Counted from the first letter of the stretch, positions 50,731 to 60,072 are shown. The stretch: DNA of 64,000 nucleotides from Myxococcus landrumus (GCF_017301635.1 NZ_CP071091.1:3236001-3300000); one strand, 5' to 3'. Notes: generated by a model not told the origin, from the letters alone. Numbers and translations: made by a program.

Positions 50731-51264
50731 ATGAAGAAGCTCGTTGGGATTTGCGCGGCGCTGGCTCTGCTGGGCTCTGGCTCGGCCCTGGCGAAGGACG
50801 ACCCGAACAAGCCGCAGCCGCAGGGAAGTTCGGGCAGCATGCAGCATGACACCTCCATGGGTGGCTCCGGCGCCCCCATGGGCTCCAGCTCCGCCATGGG
50901 GCAGAAGGAGCTGAGCGGCAAGGTGGTGAAGGCCGAGAGCAGCAAGGTCTTCGTCCAGGACGCCCAGGGCGCGGTGGTGACGCTCGATATCGACAAGAGC
51001 ACCATGTTCACCGACCCGACGCTCAAGAAGGCCAAGGACCTCAAGGAGGGACAGGAGATTCGCGCCAGCTTCGAGGTCAAGGAGACCAAGAACATGGCCA
51101 AGAGCATCTCCCTGTCCGGCACGGGCGGCACCGGCAAGGACGTCATGTCGCCGGACTCCTCCATCAACGAGGGCACCGGGGGCTCTGGGATGGACGCTGA
51201 CAAGGACCGCGACATGGGCGGCTCCGACAGCGGCAACAAGAGCACCCAACCCGACACGTACTGA
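50731..51264 (+). CDS. Small secreted protein of unknown function
   Basis: 177 residues from ATG 50731, with GGAG six bases upstream. A signal peptide ends at SALA-KDD. Gly/Ser/Met-rich segments flank one compact beta-rich domain (~67-140: LSGKVVKAESSKVFVQDAQG, AVVTLDIDKSTMF, LKEGQEIRASFEVKE) that looks like a small OB-type or DUF5666-like barrel. The tail is Gly/Asp/Ser-rich. Expected in the periplasm or outside. Single-gene unit ending in a strong terminator. Confidence 0.72.
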   Translation: MKKLVGICAALALLGSGSALAKDDPNKPQPQGSSGSMQHDTSMGGSGAPMGSSSAMGQKELSGKVVKAESSKVFVQDAQGAVVTLDIDKSTMFTDPTLKKAKDLKEGQEIRASFEVKETKNMAKSISLSGTGGTGKDVMSPDSSINEGTGGSGMDADKDRDMGGSDSGNKSTQPDTY

Positions 51265-51305
51265 CGTGTTCTCTTGAAGCATCACACCCCTCCCAGGGAG
51301 GGATG

Positions 51306-51350
51306 GAGAGGGCCCCCGACCGCAACAGGTCCGGGGCCCTCTCTTCTTTC
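51306..51350 (+). terminator. Strong rho-independent terminator
   Basis: Stem GAGAGGGCCCC / GGGGCCCTCTC followed by TTCTTTC, 42 bp after the stop of the small secreted protein. A classic intrinsic terminator. Confidence 0.85.
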
Positions 51351-51376
51351 AGCCCCCGCCCCCACGGGGAGTGCGT

Positions 51377-51423
51377 CGTTCACTTCATTCAGTATTGACT
51401 GAACGAAATGAACGAACTAGATG
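51377..51423 (+). promoter_or_regulatory. Palindromic operator overlapping the promoter of the GbsR/ABC operon
   Basis: A 38-bp imperfect palindrome (51377-51414, centre 51395.5; 15 of 19 base pairs match) with core TTCAGTATTGACTGAA. TTGACT (51395-51400) and TAGATG (51418-51423), 17 bp apart, form a plausible sigma-70-type promoter inside it. A repressor bound here would block transcription; the MarR-like product of the first gene is the obvious candidate (autoregulation). Confidence 0.7.
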
Positions 51424-51491
51424 CTGGGCGCCACCCTGGCCCTGGCGGATGTCCATCGCGCTCGGCCACGTCGGGTGGGACGGAGGCCGGG

Positions 51492-51992
51492 ATGAAGGAA
51501 CTGAGCGCCGCGGAGCAGCGCTTCATCGAGTCGATGGGGCTGTACTTCGAACGGCAGGGCAGCACCCGCATCAGCGGGCGCATCCATGGGCTCCTGATGT
51601 TGGCGGACGAGCCCCTGTCGCTCCAGCAGATCGCCCGCGTGCTCAAGGTGAGCGCCGCCTCCGTCTCCACCAACATCCGGGCCATCATGAGCATCGGACT
51701 GGTGGACCCTGTCAGCGTCCCCGGTGACCGACAGCACTACTACGTCGTCAACAGCGACGGCTGGGAGTCGCGCCTGCGCACGGCGGAGGACAGCGTCAAG
51801 GCGTTCGTCCGCCTGTGCCAGGAGGCCCTGGCCGCGCCGCAGCTCGCGAACCGGCAGCACCTGCGAGACGCGGCTGATTTTTGTGATTTCTACCTGACCG
51901 AAATGGCCGGTATCGCCGAGCGGTGGCGCGCCTCACGCCGTGCCCGCCCCTCGCCCCGCACCCCCAAGGCTTCGAAAGGACGCACCGCATGA
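51492..51992 (+). CDS. GbsR/MarR-family transcriptional regulator
   Basis: 166 residues from ATG 51492 (GGAGG five bases upstream); an ATG at 51408 lies inside the promoter palindrome and was rejected. A winged helix-turn-helix (ISGRIHGLLMLADEPLSLQQ, IARVLKVSAASVSTNIRAIM, SIGLVDPVSVPGDRQHYYVV) with C-terminal dimerisation helices, the GbsR layout. It heads the ABC export operon and overlaps the ATPase gene by ATGA (51989-51992), so it very likely controls it, probably through the 38-bp palindrome upstream. Confidence 0.85.
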   Translation: MKELSAAEQRFIESMGLYFERQGSTRISGRIHGLLMLADEPLSLQQIARVLKVSAASVSTNIRAIMSIGLVDPVSVPGDRQHYYVVNSDGWESRLRTAEDSVKAFVRLCQEALAAPQLANRQHLRDAADFCDFYLTEMAGIAERWRASRRARPSPRTPKASKGRTA

Positions 51993-52738
51993 ACGCCGCA
52001 GTCCCCCACTCTCCCATCGTCTCCATCAGCAACGTCACCAAGGACTACACCCTGGGCAAGGTGGTTGTCCCGGCGCTGCGCGGCGTGGATCTCCAGGTCC
52101 ACCCGGGTGAGTTCATCTCCATCGCTGGCCCTTCCGGAAGCGGCAAGACCACCCTGCTCAACCTCATCGGCTGCGTGGACACCGCCACCACGGGTGTGGT
52201 CAGCGTGGCCGGGCAGGACACCAAGAAGCTCACCGAACGGCAGCTGACGCACCTGCGCCTGCACACCATCGGCTTCATCTTCCAGAGCTTCAACCTGGTG
52301 TCGGTGCTCAGCGTCTTCCAGAACGTGGAGTTCCCCCTGCTGCTCCAGCGCAAGCTGGACAAGAACCAGCGCCATGAGCGGGTGATGCAGCTCTTGGAGC
52401 AGGTGGGTCTGGCCAACCACGCCAAGCACCGCCCCAACGAGCTGTCCGGCGGCCAGCGTCAGCGCGTCGCCGTGGCGCGCGCGCTCGTCACCCGGCCCCA
52501 GCTGGTGCTGGCGGACGAGCCCACCGCCAACCTGGACTCGGTGACGGGCCAGCACATCATCGACCTGATGAAGGAGCTCAACCAGAAGGAGGGCACCACC
52601 TTCATCTTCTCCACCCACGACGCCAAGGTGATGAGCCACGCCAATGCCGTGGTGCGCCTGGCGGACGGAAAGTTCCTGGACCGGCTCAGCCCCTCCGAGG
52701 CGAAGCGGGCCATGGCCGCGGGCGCGGAGGGTCACTGA
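51989..52738 (+). CDS. ABC transporter ATPase, LolD/MacB type
   Basis: 249 residues. Walker A GPSGSGKTTLLNL, Q-loop FIFQSFNLVSVL, signature LSGGQRQRVAVARAL, Walker B LVLADEPTANLD, and H-loop STHD, all in family order. The Q-loop and ANLDS sequence place it in the LolD/FtsE/MacB subfamily, whose partners are FtsX-like permeases that move substrates within or out of the periplasm rather than import. It is followed with a 1-bp gap by the first of two such permeases. Confidence 0.93.
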   Translation: MNAAVPHSPIVSISNVTKDYTLGKVVVPALRGVDLQVHPGEFISIAGPSGSGKTTLLNLIGCVDTATTGVVSVAGQDTKKLTERQLTHLRLHTIGFIFQSFNLVSVLSVFQNVEFPLLLQRKLDKNQRHERVMQLLEQVGLANHAKHRPNELSGGQRQRVAVARALVTRPQLVLADEPTANLDSVTGQHIIDLMKELNQKEGTTFIFSTHDAKVMSHANAVVRLADGKFLDRLSPSEAKRAMAAGAEGH

Positions 52739-52739
52739 C

Positions 52740-54848
52740 ATGGGGCAGCTCCGGTTGCTGTTGCAGGTGGCGTTCCGCAACCTGTTCACCAGCAAGATCA
52801 ACATCCTCATCGGCGGCATCATCTTCTTCGGCACCCTGCTGGTGGTCGTGGGTGGCGCGCTGCTCGACAGCATCGACGGCGCGATGAGCCGCAGCATCAT
52901 CGGCAGCGTGGCCGGCCACATCCAGGTCTACTCGGACGAGTCCAAGGACGAGCTGAGCCTGTACGGCGGAATGAGCGGCGAGCCGGACCTGACGGTGCTG
53001 GCTGACTTCAGCCGCGTCAGGCCCGTCCTGGAGAAGCACCCCAACGTGAAGACGGTGGTGCCCATGGGCACCAGCAGCGCGCTCATCACCTCCGGCAACA
53101 CGGTGGACCTGACGCTCGCCCGGCTCCGGGACCTCTACAAGAAGCGCACGGAGCAGGGAGAGTCCGCGGCCCTCAAGGAGAGCATCGACAGCGTCAAGGC
53201 GCACGTGCGCCAGATTGTCGCCCTCATGGAGAAGCAGCGGGCCAACAGCAAGGTCGTCCTCACCGACGCCGCCGTGGACCCCATGGAGGTGGAGGCGCTC
53301 GCCCGCGCTCGCACCGACGAGTTCTGGAACAGCTTCGATGCGGACCCGTTCGCCTCGCTGGAGTTCCTGGAGAACCGCATCGCCCCACAGCTGCCGGACG
53401 GCGACCTGCTGGAGCTGCGCTACGTCGGCACGGACCTGGACACGTTCCAGCGCACGTTCGACCGCATGGAAATCGTGGACGGAGAGGCGGTGCCCCACGG
53501 CAAGCGCGGCATGCTCGTCTCCAAGTTCTTCTACGAGAACTTCTTCAAGCTCAAGACGGCGTTCCGCCTGGACACCCTCAAGCAGGAGCGGGACCTCAAC
53601 GGCAAGCTCATCGCCACGGACCCGCAGCTGCAGCGTTGGGTGAAGGAGAACCAGACCCAGACGCGTGAAATCATCTTCCAGCTGGACCCCGTCAAGACGC
53701 ACCAGGCGGTGGAGCGGCTCCAGAAGGTGCTCGGCAGCAAGGAGTCCACCCTGGACAAGCTCCTGCCGGAGTTCTTCACCACCACGGACGAGAACTTCGA
53801 CACGCGCTACCAGCAGTTCTACGCGGAGCTGGCCCCGCTGCTGGACCTGTACCGCCTGCGCATGGGCGACACCCTCACCATCAGCGCCTTCACGCGTACC
53901 GGCTACGTGCAGAGCGTCAACGTGAAGGTCTACGGCACCTACCAGTTCAAGGGCCTGGAGAAGTCCACCATGGCGGGGCTCATCAACCTGATGGACCTGA
54001 TGACCTTCCGGGACCTCTACGGCTACCTCAGCCCGGACCGGAAGGCGGAGATCGCCGAGCTGCAGAAGAACAGCGGCATCAAGCCGGTGGACCGCGCCAG
54101 CGCCGAGGACGCGCTGTTCGGCGAGGACAGCGGCAACACGCTGGTGGCCGAGGCGGCGACGGGCATCGTCGACGACTCCAAGGCCTTCGAGGGCAACCAG
54201 GGCGCGGTGTACCGCGAGGACCAGGTGGCCCGGGTCTACTCCCAGGAGGAGATTGAAAAGGGCGTGGTGCTCAGCACGGCCGTCATCCTCAAGGACCCGA
54301 CGAAGCTCGAGCAGACGATGGAGGAGCTCAAGCAGGTGGGCACCGACGCGGGCATGAAGCTGCGGGCGGCGTCATGGCAGCAGGCCGCGGGCTTCATCGG
54401 TCAGTTCGTGCTACTGGCGAAGCTGGTGCTGTACTTCGCGGTGTTCATCATCTTCGTCGTCGCCCTGGTCATCATCAACAACGCGATGATGATGGCCACG
54501 CTCCAGCGGGTGCGTGAGGTGGGGACGATGCGAGCCATTGGCGCGCAGCGCTCCTTCATCCTCAGCATGGTGCTGGTGGAGACCGTGCTCCTGGGCCTGG
54601 TCTTCGGCGCCGGTGGTGCGCTGGTCGGCAGCGGCGTCATGACGATGCTGGGCTCCAGCGGCATCCCCGCGAACAACGAAGCGCTCTACTTCTTCTTCTC
54701 CGGTCCCCGGCTGTACCCCACGTTGAGCGCCAGCAACCTCATCGCGGCGTTCGTGATTGTCCTCGTGGTGTCCGCCATCTCCACCTTCTACCCCGCGTTC
54801 CTCGCGACGCGCGTGTCGCCGCTGCAGGCCATGCAGACGGACGAGTAA
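52740..54848 (+). CDS. FtsX/MacB-type ABC permease with oversized periplasmic domain
   Basis: 702 residues, from ATG 52740. An N-terminal helix (INILIGGIIFFGTLLVVVGG, ~20-40), then a very large periplasmic region (~45-560, versus ~220 in LolC/MacB) with helical and mixed segments, then three C-terminal helices (LYFAVFIIFVVALVIINNAM; FILSMVLVETVLLGLVFG; IAAFVIVLVVSAISTFYPAF) and the REVGTMRAIGAQRSFI FtsX motif. Pairs with the next gene as a heterodimer. The long extra domain probably holds a specific substrate or partner. Confidence 0.85.
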   Translation: MGQLRLLLQVAFRNLFTSKINILIGGIIFFGTLLVVVGGALLDSIDGAMSRSIIGSVAGHIQVYSDESKDELSLYGGMSGEPDLTVLADFSRVRPVLEKHPNVKTVVPMGTSSALITSGNTVDLTLARLRDLYKKRTEQGESAALKESIDSVKAHVRQIVALMEKQRANSKVVLTDAAVDPMEVEALARARTDEFWNSFDADPFASLEFLENRIAPQLPDGDLLELRYVGTDLDTFQRTFDRMEIVDGEAVPHGKRGMLVSKFFYENFFKLKTAFRLDTLKQERDLNGKLIATDPQLQRWVKENQTQTREIIFQLDPVKTHQAVERLQKVLGSKESTLDKLLPEFFTTTDENFDTRYQQFYAELAPLLDLYRLRMGDTLTISAFTRTGYVQSVNVKVYGTYQFKGLEKSTMAGLINLMDLMTFRDLYGYLSPDRKAEIAELQKNSGIKPVDRASAEDALFGEDSGNTLVAEAATGIVDDSKAFEGNQGAVYREDQVARVYSQEEIEKGVVLSTAVILKDPTKLEQTMEELKQVGTDAGMKLRAASWQQAAGFIGQFVLLAKLVLYFAVFIIFVVALVIINNAMMMATLQRVREVGTMRAIGAQRSFILSMVLVETVLLGLVFGAGGALVGSGVMTMLGSSGIPANNEALYFFFSGPRLYPTLSASNLIAAFVIVLVVSAISTFYPAFLATRVSPLQAMQTDE

Positions 54849-54852
54849 GGCC

Positions 54853-56154
54853 ATGTTCCAGCTCTTCCTCATCGCATTCCGAAACCTGGGCACCCACCGG
54901 CGGCGCACGTTGCTGCTGGGCGGGGCCATCGCCGGCGTCACCGCGCTGCTCGTCATCCTCATGGGGCTGTCCCAGGGGATGGAGGAGACCATGCTCCGGT
55001 CCGCCACCACTCTGGGCACCGGCCACGTCAACGTGGCGGGCTTCTACAAAATCACCTCCGGCCAGGCCGCGCCGGTGGTGACCGCCTACCCGAAGATTCT
55101 CGAGCTGGTCCGCAAGGAAGTGCCGGAGCTGGACTACGCCGTCCAGCGCGGGCGCGGCTGGGCCAAGCTCGTCAGCGAGAAGACCTCCGCGCAGGTGGGC
55201 GTCGGCGGCATCGACGTCCAGGACGAGCCCGGCTTCCGCCAGGTCCTCCAGGTGCGCTCCGGCTCCATGGATGACCTGATGCAGCCGAACACCGTGCTCA
55301 TCTTCGAGAAGCAGGCCAAGCGGCTCGAGGTGAAGGTCGGCGACATCGTCACCATCGCCGCCCCCACCATGCGCGGCACCAACAACACCGTGGACGTGCG
55401 CGTGGCGGCCATCGCCGCGGACGTGGGCATGATGAGCGACTTCAACGTCTACGTGCCCTCGCAGACGCTGCGCGCCCTGTACCAGCTTCGCGACGACTCC
55501 ACGGGTGCCATCTTCCTGTACCTCAAGGACCTCAAGCAGATGTCCCAGGTGCAGGCCAAGGTGCGCCAGTTGCTGACGGACGCGGGCTACATCGTCATGG
55601 ACAATGACCCGCGCGCGTTCTGGTTCAAGTTCGACGTGGTCAACCGCGAGGAGTGGACGGGCCAGAAGCTGGACATCACCAACTGGGAGGACGAGATGTC
55701 CTTCATCACCTGGACGCTCAAGGCGCTCAACGGGTTGACGGGCATCCTCACCTTCGTGCTGCTCATCATCATCGGCGTGGGCATCATGAACACGCTGTGG
55801 ATCGCCATCCGGGAGCGCACGCGTGAGATTGGCACGCTGCGCGCCATCGGCATGCAGCGCACCCGGGTGATGGTGATGTTCCTCTTCGAGGCCATGACGC
55901 TCGGCGCGCTGGGGACCCTCGCGGGCGCCCTCATCGGGCTCGTCGTGTGCGTGTCCGTGGACGCGGCCCACGTGGGCGTGCCGGAAGCCGCCGCGATGTT
56001 CATCATGTCGGACCGGCTGCACCTGGTCGTGAACGCGGGCTCCACCGTGGGCGCCATGGTGTTCATCACCGGGTGCACCACGCTCATCTCTCTGATTCCC
56101 TCCTTCCTCGCCGCGCGCCTCAAGCCCGTGACGGCGATGCACCACATCGGGTGA
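54853..56154 (+). CDS. FtsX/LolE-type ABC permease
   Basis: 433 residues from ATG 54853, four bases after the first permease stop. An N-terminal helix (TLLLGGAIAGVTALLVILMG), a MacB_PCD-like periplasmic domain (~40-270; GTGHVNVAGFYK start), three C-terminal helices (ILTFVLLIIIGVGIMNTLWI; ALGTLAGALIGLVVCVSV; VGAMVFITGCTTLISLIPSF), and the RTREIGTLRAIGMQRTRVMV coupling helix. Standard LolC/E size. Forms the transporter with the larger permease and the ATPase. Confidence 0.88.
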   Translation: MFQLFLIAFRNLGTHRRRTLLLGGAIAGVTALLVILMGLSQGMEETMLRSATTLGTGHVNVAGFYKITSGQAAPVVTAYPKILELVRKEVPELDYAVQRGRGWAKLVSEKTSAQVGVGGIDVQDEPGFRQVLQVRSGSMDDLMQPNTVLIFEKQAKRLEVKVGDIVTIAAPTMRGTNNTVDVRVAAIAADVGMMSDFNVYVPSQTLRALYQLRDDSTGAIFLYLKDLKQMSQVQAKVRQLLTDAGYIVMDNDPRAFWFKFDVVNREEWTGQKLDITNWEDEMSFITWTLKALNGLTGILTFVLLIIIGVGIMNTLWIAIRERTREIGTLRAIGMQRTRVMVMFLFEAMTLGALGTLAGALIGLVVCVSVDAAHVGVPEAAAMFIMSDRLHLVVNAGSTVGAMVFITGCTTLISLIPSFLAARLKPVTAMHHIG

Positions 56155-56159
56155 CCTCC

Positions 56160-56942
56160 ATGAGCCTCAAGAACCTGCTGTCCGCCGCGGCGGTGTCCGT
56201 GGCCCTGCTGTCCGCGCCCGTGGCGCTGGCCCTCGAGCCGGCCGCCATGGTGCAGATCCTCTCCGTCATCGACGACCGGCAGCGCAACGGTGGCGACTAC
56301 AAGGCGCACATCTACCTGGAGCAGAAGGAGAAGGACAAAACCGACAACGTCCGCGAGGGCTTCGTCTACCGGCGCGACGCCGACGACAAGCTGATGATTC
56401 TCTTCAGCAAGCCCAAGACGGAGGCCGGCAAGGGCTACCTGCGGCTGGACAAGAACCTCTGGAGCTACGACCCCAACGTGGGCAAGTGGGAGCGGCGCAC
56501 GGAGCGCGAGCGCATCGCGGGCACCGACAGCCGCCGCGCCGACTTCGACGAGTCCCGACTGGCCGAGGAGTTCGACCCGTCCTACGAGGGCGAGGCCAAG
56601 CTGGGCAAGTACACGGCCCACCGGCTGAACCTGAAGGTGAAGCCCAACATCGACGTGGCCTACCCCGTCGTGAAGCTGTGGGTGGACAAGGACACGAACA
56701 ACATCCTCAAGCGCGAGGAGTACGCGCTGTCCGGCCGCCTGATGCGCACCGCGCTCTACCCGCGCTGGAAGAAGGTCTTCAGCGAGTCCAAGGGCGCCGA
56801 CGTCTGGTACCCCGAGGAGATCCGCTTCTACGACGAGGTGGAGAAGGCCAACTCCACCATCGTCCTCATCAAGTCGGTGGACCTGCGCGCCCTGGAGGCC
56901 AACCTCTTCACCAAGGCGTGGCTCGAAAGCAAGAGCCGATGA
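56160..56942 (+). CDS. LolA-like periplasmic outer-membrane lipoprotein-sorting protein
   Basis: 260 residues from ATG 56160. A signal peptide ends at ALALEP. The mature part reads as the LolA/LolB-like half-barrel family annotated as outer-membrane lipoprotein-sorting protein (IYLEQKEKDKTDNVREGFVY; KGYLRLDKNLWSYDPNVGKW; KYTAHRLNLKVKPNIDVAYP; VVKLWVDKDTNNILKREEYA). It would carry a lipid or lipoprotein from the ABC transporter across the periplasm to the barrel protein next door, with which it overlaps by ATGA (56939-56942). Confidence 0.83.
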   Translation: MSLKNLLSAAAVSVALLSAPVALALEPAAMVQILSVIDDRQRNGGDYKAHIYLEQKEKDKTDNVREGFVYRRDADDKLMILFSKPKTEAGKGYLRLDKNLWSYDPNVGKWERRTERERIAGTDSRRADFDESRLAEEFDPSYEGEAKLGKYTAHRLNLKVKPNIDVAYPVVKLWVDKDTNNILKREEYALSGRLMRTALYPRWKKVFSESKGADVWYPEEIRFYDEVEKANSTIVLIKSVDLRALEANLFTKAWLESKSR

Positions 56943-58564
56943 ACTCGCGCACGCTCACCGTGGCCACGGCGCTGACCGTGGCCCTCGCCGGTACCGCCGC
57001 GCTCGGTCAGTCCGAGCGGCCGGACGAGAATGCGATGTTCGGCGGAGGCGATGAGAAGCCCGCCCAGGCGGAGACTCCGGCGCCCGCCGAAGCGCCGTCC
57101 GCGGACCGCCCCAGCGAGGACGCGTTGTTCGGAGAGGACCCCGCGCCTTCCGCGAACGCCGACGCCAGCAACACGGGCGATGCGGCGGAGCGGCAGCCTT
57201 CGCTGACGGAGGCCCCGCCGGCGCCGGGGGACCGGGATGGCAACGTCCTGTCGGGGCCGGGGGCGCGCAGTGCCTTCGACTCCGACGAGGCGGTGAGCGA
57301 CCCGCTGCAGATTGGCGGGCAGTTCTACCTGCGAGGCTTCGCGGCCGCGACGGAGGGCACGTCGTTCGGCAACACGTACTTCGCCGCGCCCACGCTGGTG
57401 GACGGGTACTTCGATGCCCGGCCCATGGAGCGGCTGCGTGGCTTCGTGGTGGGGCGGTTGAGCTACGACCCCACCGTGGCCACGGCGACGAACGCCAACG
57501 CGCCCTCCAACCCCCGCGTGCTCCTGGACCAGGCCTGGCTCCGGTTCGACTTCGACCGGAAGGTGTTCTTCACCATCGGCAAGCAGCACGTGAAGTGGGG
57601 CTCGGCGCAGCTCTGGAACCCCACCGACTTCCTGTCACCGCAGCGGCGCAACCCGCTGGCCTTCGTGGACCTGCGCACCGGCGTGTCCATGGTGAAGGTC
57701 CATGTCCCCTGGGAGTCGAAGGGCTGGAACTTCTACGGCATCGCGGTGATGGACGACCTGGGCACCGACGTGGGCGCCCTCGTCGACAACACCGGCGGCA
57801 TCCCCACCGAGCCAAGCGCGGGTCCGGTCAACCGGCTCAGCCGCATCGGTGGTGCGCTGCGCGCGGAGGTCGTCGTGGGCCCCGCGGAGGTGGCCGTCAG
57901 CGCCGTGGCCCAACGCGGCCGCAAGCCGCGCATCGGGTTCGACCTGTCCTCGGCCCTGGGCCCCATCGATGTCTACGGCGAGGTGGGACTCAAGAAGGGC
58001 ACGGAACGTCCACTGTACCGGCTCCCCGCGGGCGCCTCCGTGGACGACATCGTCCAAGGCAGGGCGAATGTGGAGGCCTATGTCCCCTCCGGCCTCACTC
58101 CCCAGGTGACCGCGGGCGCCAACTACAGCTTCGGGTACAACGACAATGACCTGGCGGTGGTTGGCGTGGAGTACTTCTACAACTCCACCGGCTACACGAG
58201 CTCGCTGGGCTACCCCCTCCTCTACGTGCTGAACGCCTTCCCACGGATGTACGTGGGCCAGCACTACGCGTCCGCGTACGTGTTCCTCAACGACCCCGGT
58301 CCGCTCGAGCGCACGTCCATCAACCTGTACACGCTCGGGAACCTCTCGGATAAGTCGTACCTCAGCCGGCTCAACGTGACTCACCGCGCGCTGAGCTACC
58401 TGACGATGGAGGCGTACGGCGCTGTCCACTACGGACACAAGGGCGGCGAGTTCCGCATGGGCATCACCGTGCCGGACGTCGTCCTCGACGGACAACCCAT
58501 CCCCGGCTTCACCATTCCGGCCCCGACCTTCGAGGTCGGCGTGGGCTTGCGCATCAGCCTCTGA
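56939..58564 (+). CDS. Outer-membrane beta-barrel protein of the Lol-like operon
   Basis: 541 residues. A signal peptide ends near LGQSE. A disordered Pro/Ala/Glu-rich segment (~25-120) carries a repeated NAMFGGGDE / DALFGEDP motif. Then a barrel of many amphipathic strands (IGGQFYLRGFAAATEGTSFG; AWLRFDFDRKVFFTIGKQHV; YGAVHYGHKGGEFRMGITV) ending in the aromatic-free ISL. It resembles DUF1302-like barrels. It is the outer-membrane end of the ABC/LolA-like pathway encoded upstream. Confidence 0.75.
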   Translation: MNSRTLTVATALTVALAGTAALGQSERPDENAMFGGGDEKPAQAETPAPAEAPSADRPSEDALFGEDPAPSANADASNTGDAAERQPSLTEAPPAPGDRDGNVLSGPGARSAFDSDEAVSDPLQIGGQFYLRGFAAATEGTSFGNTYFAAPTLVDGYFDARPMERLRGFVVGRLSYDPTVATATNANAPSNPRVLLDQAWLRFDFDRKVFFTIGKQHVKWGSAQLWNPTDFLSPQRRNPLAFVDLRTGVSMVKVHVPWESKGWNFYGIAVMDDLGTDVGALVDNTGGIPTEPSAGPVNRLSRIGGALRAEVVVGPAEVAVSAVAQRGRKPRIGFDLSSALGPIDVYGEVGLKKGTERPLYRLPAGASVDDIVQGRANVEAYVPSGLTPQVTAGANYSFGYNDNDLAVVGVEYFYNSTGYTSSLGYPLLYVLNAFPRMYVGQHYASAYVFLNDPGPLERTSINLYTLGNLSDKSYLSRLNVTHRALSYLTMEAYGAVHYGHKGGEFRMGITVPDVVLDGQPIPGFTIPAPTFEVGVGLRISL

Positions 58565-58581
58565 GACCGCTTCGTGGGTCC

Positions 58582-58624
58582 AGGACCGCGTCCCGTGTTT
58601 CAAGGGGCGCGGTCCTTTGCTTTT
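58582..58624 (+). terminator. Rho-independent terminator of the Lol-like operon
   Basis: Stem AGGACCGCG / CGCGGTCCT (58582-58590 and 58608-58616) followed by TTGCTTTT, 18 bp after the operon's last stop. Confidence 0.85.
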
Positions 58625-58721
58625 CGGGGCGCCCCGGGCTGGACGCCCAGCGAGCGAACCGGCGAGGACTCCCCAGGCCGGTGAGGTGCTGGAGTGGTCA
58701 TCCGGTGAACATCCTGAGGGC

Positions 58722-59945
58722 ATGCCCTCGTGGATCGCCATCGCCGTCAGCTTGAGCCTGGCGCAAGTGAGCAGCGAATACCCTTCGCCCTTGGACCCAT
58801 CGGTTCGGGACGACTCCGCCCGCGCCTTGCGAGACTCCAATGAGCAGGCCGCCGAGTCCGCGGAGGGAGCCTGGCTGCCTCCCAACTTCGTCATCCAACA
58901 GATGCCGGGGAGCGACAGCCCCGCCTCTGGCTCGTATGGCGGCGGCTATGCCATCACACCCGTTCTTCCCGATGGGCAGGCCCCGGCGAGCTCGGGCGAC
59001 GTCGCCGTCGATGAGACGTATCAGCGTTATCAACCCATCCCCGCGCCCACGCCCGTGCCGGAGGAGACGAATGAAGCCGAGCCACAGGGCACGGCTCAGA
59101 CGACTCCGGAGGGAGAGGCCTCGAGCACGCAGGAGACTGGCGTGGGTGGCTCGGGTTCGAGCGGCTCCACACAGCAACCTGTGCAGCCGTCTGGAGGCCA
59201 GGCCACGGGAGGCTCGGGCGTGAATGTGGCCGCTCCGCCTGGCGAGCAGGACATGATGGGCGGCTTCGGTCCGACGGAGGAGGAACAGACCCAAGGCCCG
59301 CAGGGCTCGGAGATGAGTGGCTCGTCGACAGGGGTGAGCCAGGCTCCCTCTGGAACTGGGACGACCTCCGGAACGGGTGGCGCGGACACCTCGGGCGCCG
59401 CGGCGGGTGCGACGACGCAGCCCGCCGCCAACAATGGGGTGCCCACTCCCGAGGCGAATGCCGCCGAGGTGAAGCAACTCCGCCAGCGCGTCGACCAACT
59501 CGAAGCAGAGCTCAGCACGCGTGATAACGAGATTGAACAGAACGCTCGCGCCACGCAGGAGCAGGTCGACACGTTCGGAGACCGCGCCGTTGAGACCGAG
59601 CGCTCCCGTCAGCAACGGCTCTCGTCCCTGCAGAGCGCTGGAGAGTGGATGCTCGCGGCGGACGCCGCGCTGCAACAGGGCGACAACGATGTCGACAACG
59701 CACTCGACTTCGCTGACAGCGCCTTCGCGGATATTCGCGCCAGCGCGTCCGAGTTCGGGCAGGGAACCGTCACCGTCCACGCGGAACGCGCACGCGCGCT
59801 CATCAACCTGGCCCGAGATGCGGCGGCGCGCAGTGACACCTACTCCGCGCGGGTCGCCCTTCAGGATGCGGGCGTCGAGCTCAGCCTCGCTCGAGGTGCC
59901 AGCCTGGGGAGGTCCGGCACGGGCAACTCGCTGCTCACCCCATGA
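58722..59945 (+). CDS. Secreted low-complexity and coiled-coil protein
   Basis: 407 residues from ATG 58722, taken because a short signal peptide follows (WIAIAVSLSLAQVSS). Residues ~15-240 are Ser/Thr/Gly/Pro/Glu-rich and disordered. Residues ~245-300 form a coiled coil (AAEVKQLRQRVDQLEAELST, DNEIEQNARATQEQVD), then a helical domain (~305-390: SLQSAGEWMLAADAALQQGD; FADSAFADIRASASEFGQ; ERARALINLARDAAARSD). Likely an envelope or matrix protein; function unknown. Convergent with the LVIVD gene across a strong hairpin. Confidence 0.65.
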   Translation: MPSWIAIAVSLSLAQVSSEYPSPLDPSVRDDSARALRDSNEQAAESAEGAWLPPNFVIQQMPGSDSPASGSYGGGYAITPVLPDGQAPASSGDVAVDETYQRYQPIPAPTPVPEETNEAEPQGTAQTTPEGEASSTQETGVGGSGSSGSTQQPVQPSGGQATGGSGVNVAAPPGEQDMMGGFGPTEEEQTQGPQGSEMSGSSTGVSQAPSGTGTTSGTGGADTSGAAAGATTQPAANNGVPTPEANAAEVKQLRQRVDQLEAELSTRDNEIEQNARATQEQVDTFGDRAVETERSRQQRLSSLQSAGEWMLAADAALQQGDNDVDNALDFADSAFADIRASASEFGQGTVTVHAERARALINLARDAAARSDTYSARVALQDAGVELSLARGASLGRSGTGNSLLTP

Positions 59946-60029
59946 GCCCTCTCCGGGACGCCGGCCGCGCATCGAGGCGGCCTTGCGTCACCGGGTCCAG
60001 CACCGACAACTCACGCCTTGAATCACAGC

Positions 60030-60055
60030 GAGGCGCCTCGACTTCGAGGCGCCTC
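60030..60055. terminator. Bidirectional terminator hairpin
   Basis: A perfect 11-bp stem GAGGCGCCTCG / CGAGGCGCCTC with a 4-base loop between convergent genes ending at 59945 and 60073. Short TTG follows on the plus side. Confidence 0.7.
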
Positions 60056-60072
60056 TTGAACTGAAACCCGCG

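Noticed and set aside
51408-51491. An upstream ATG for the GbsR-type regulator
   Set aside because: It lies inside the palindromic operator and ahead of the predicted -10; ATG 51492 has a good ribosome site and begins at the conserved domain.
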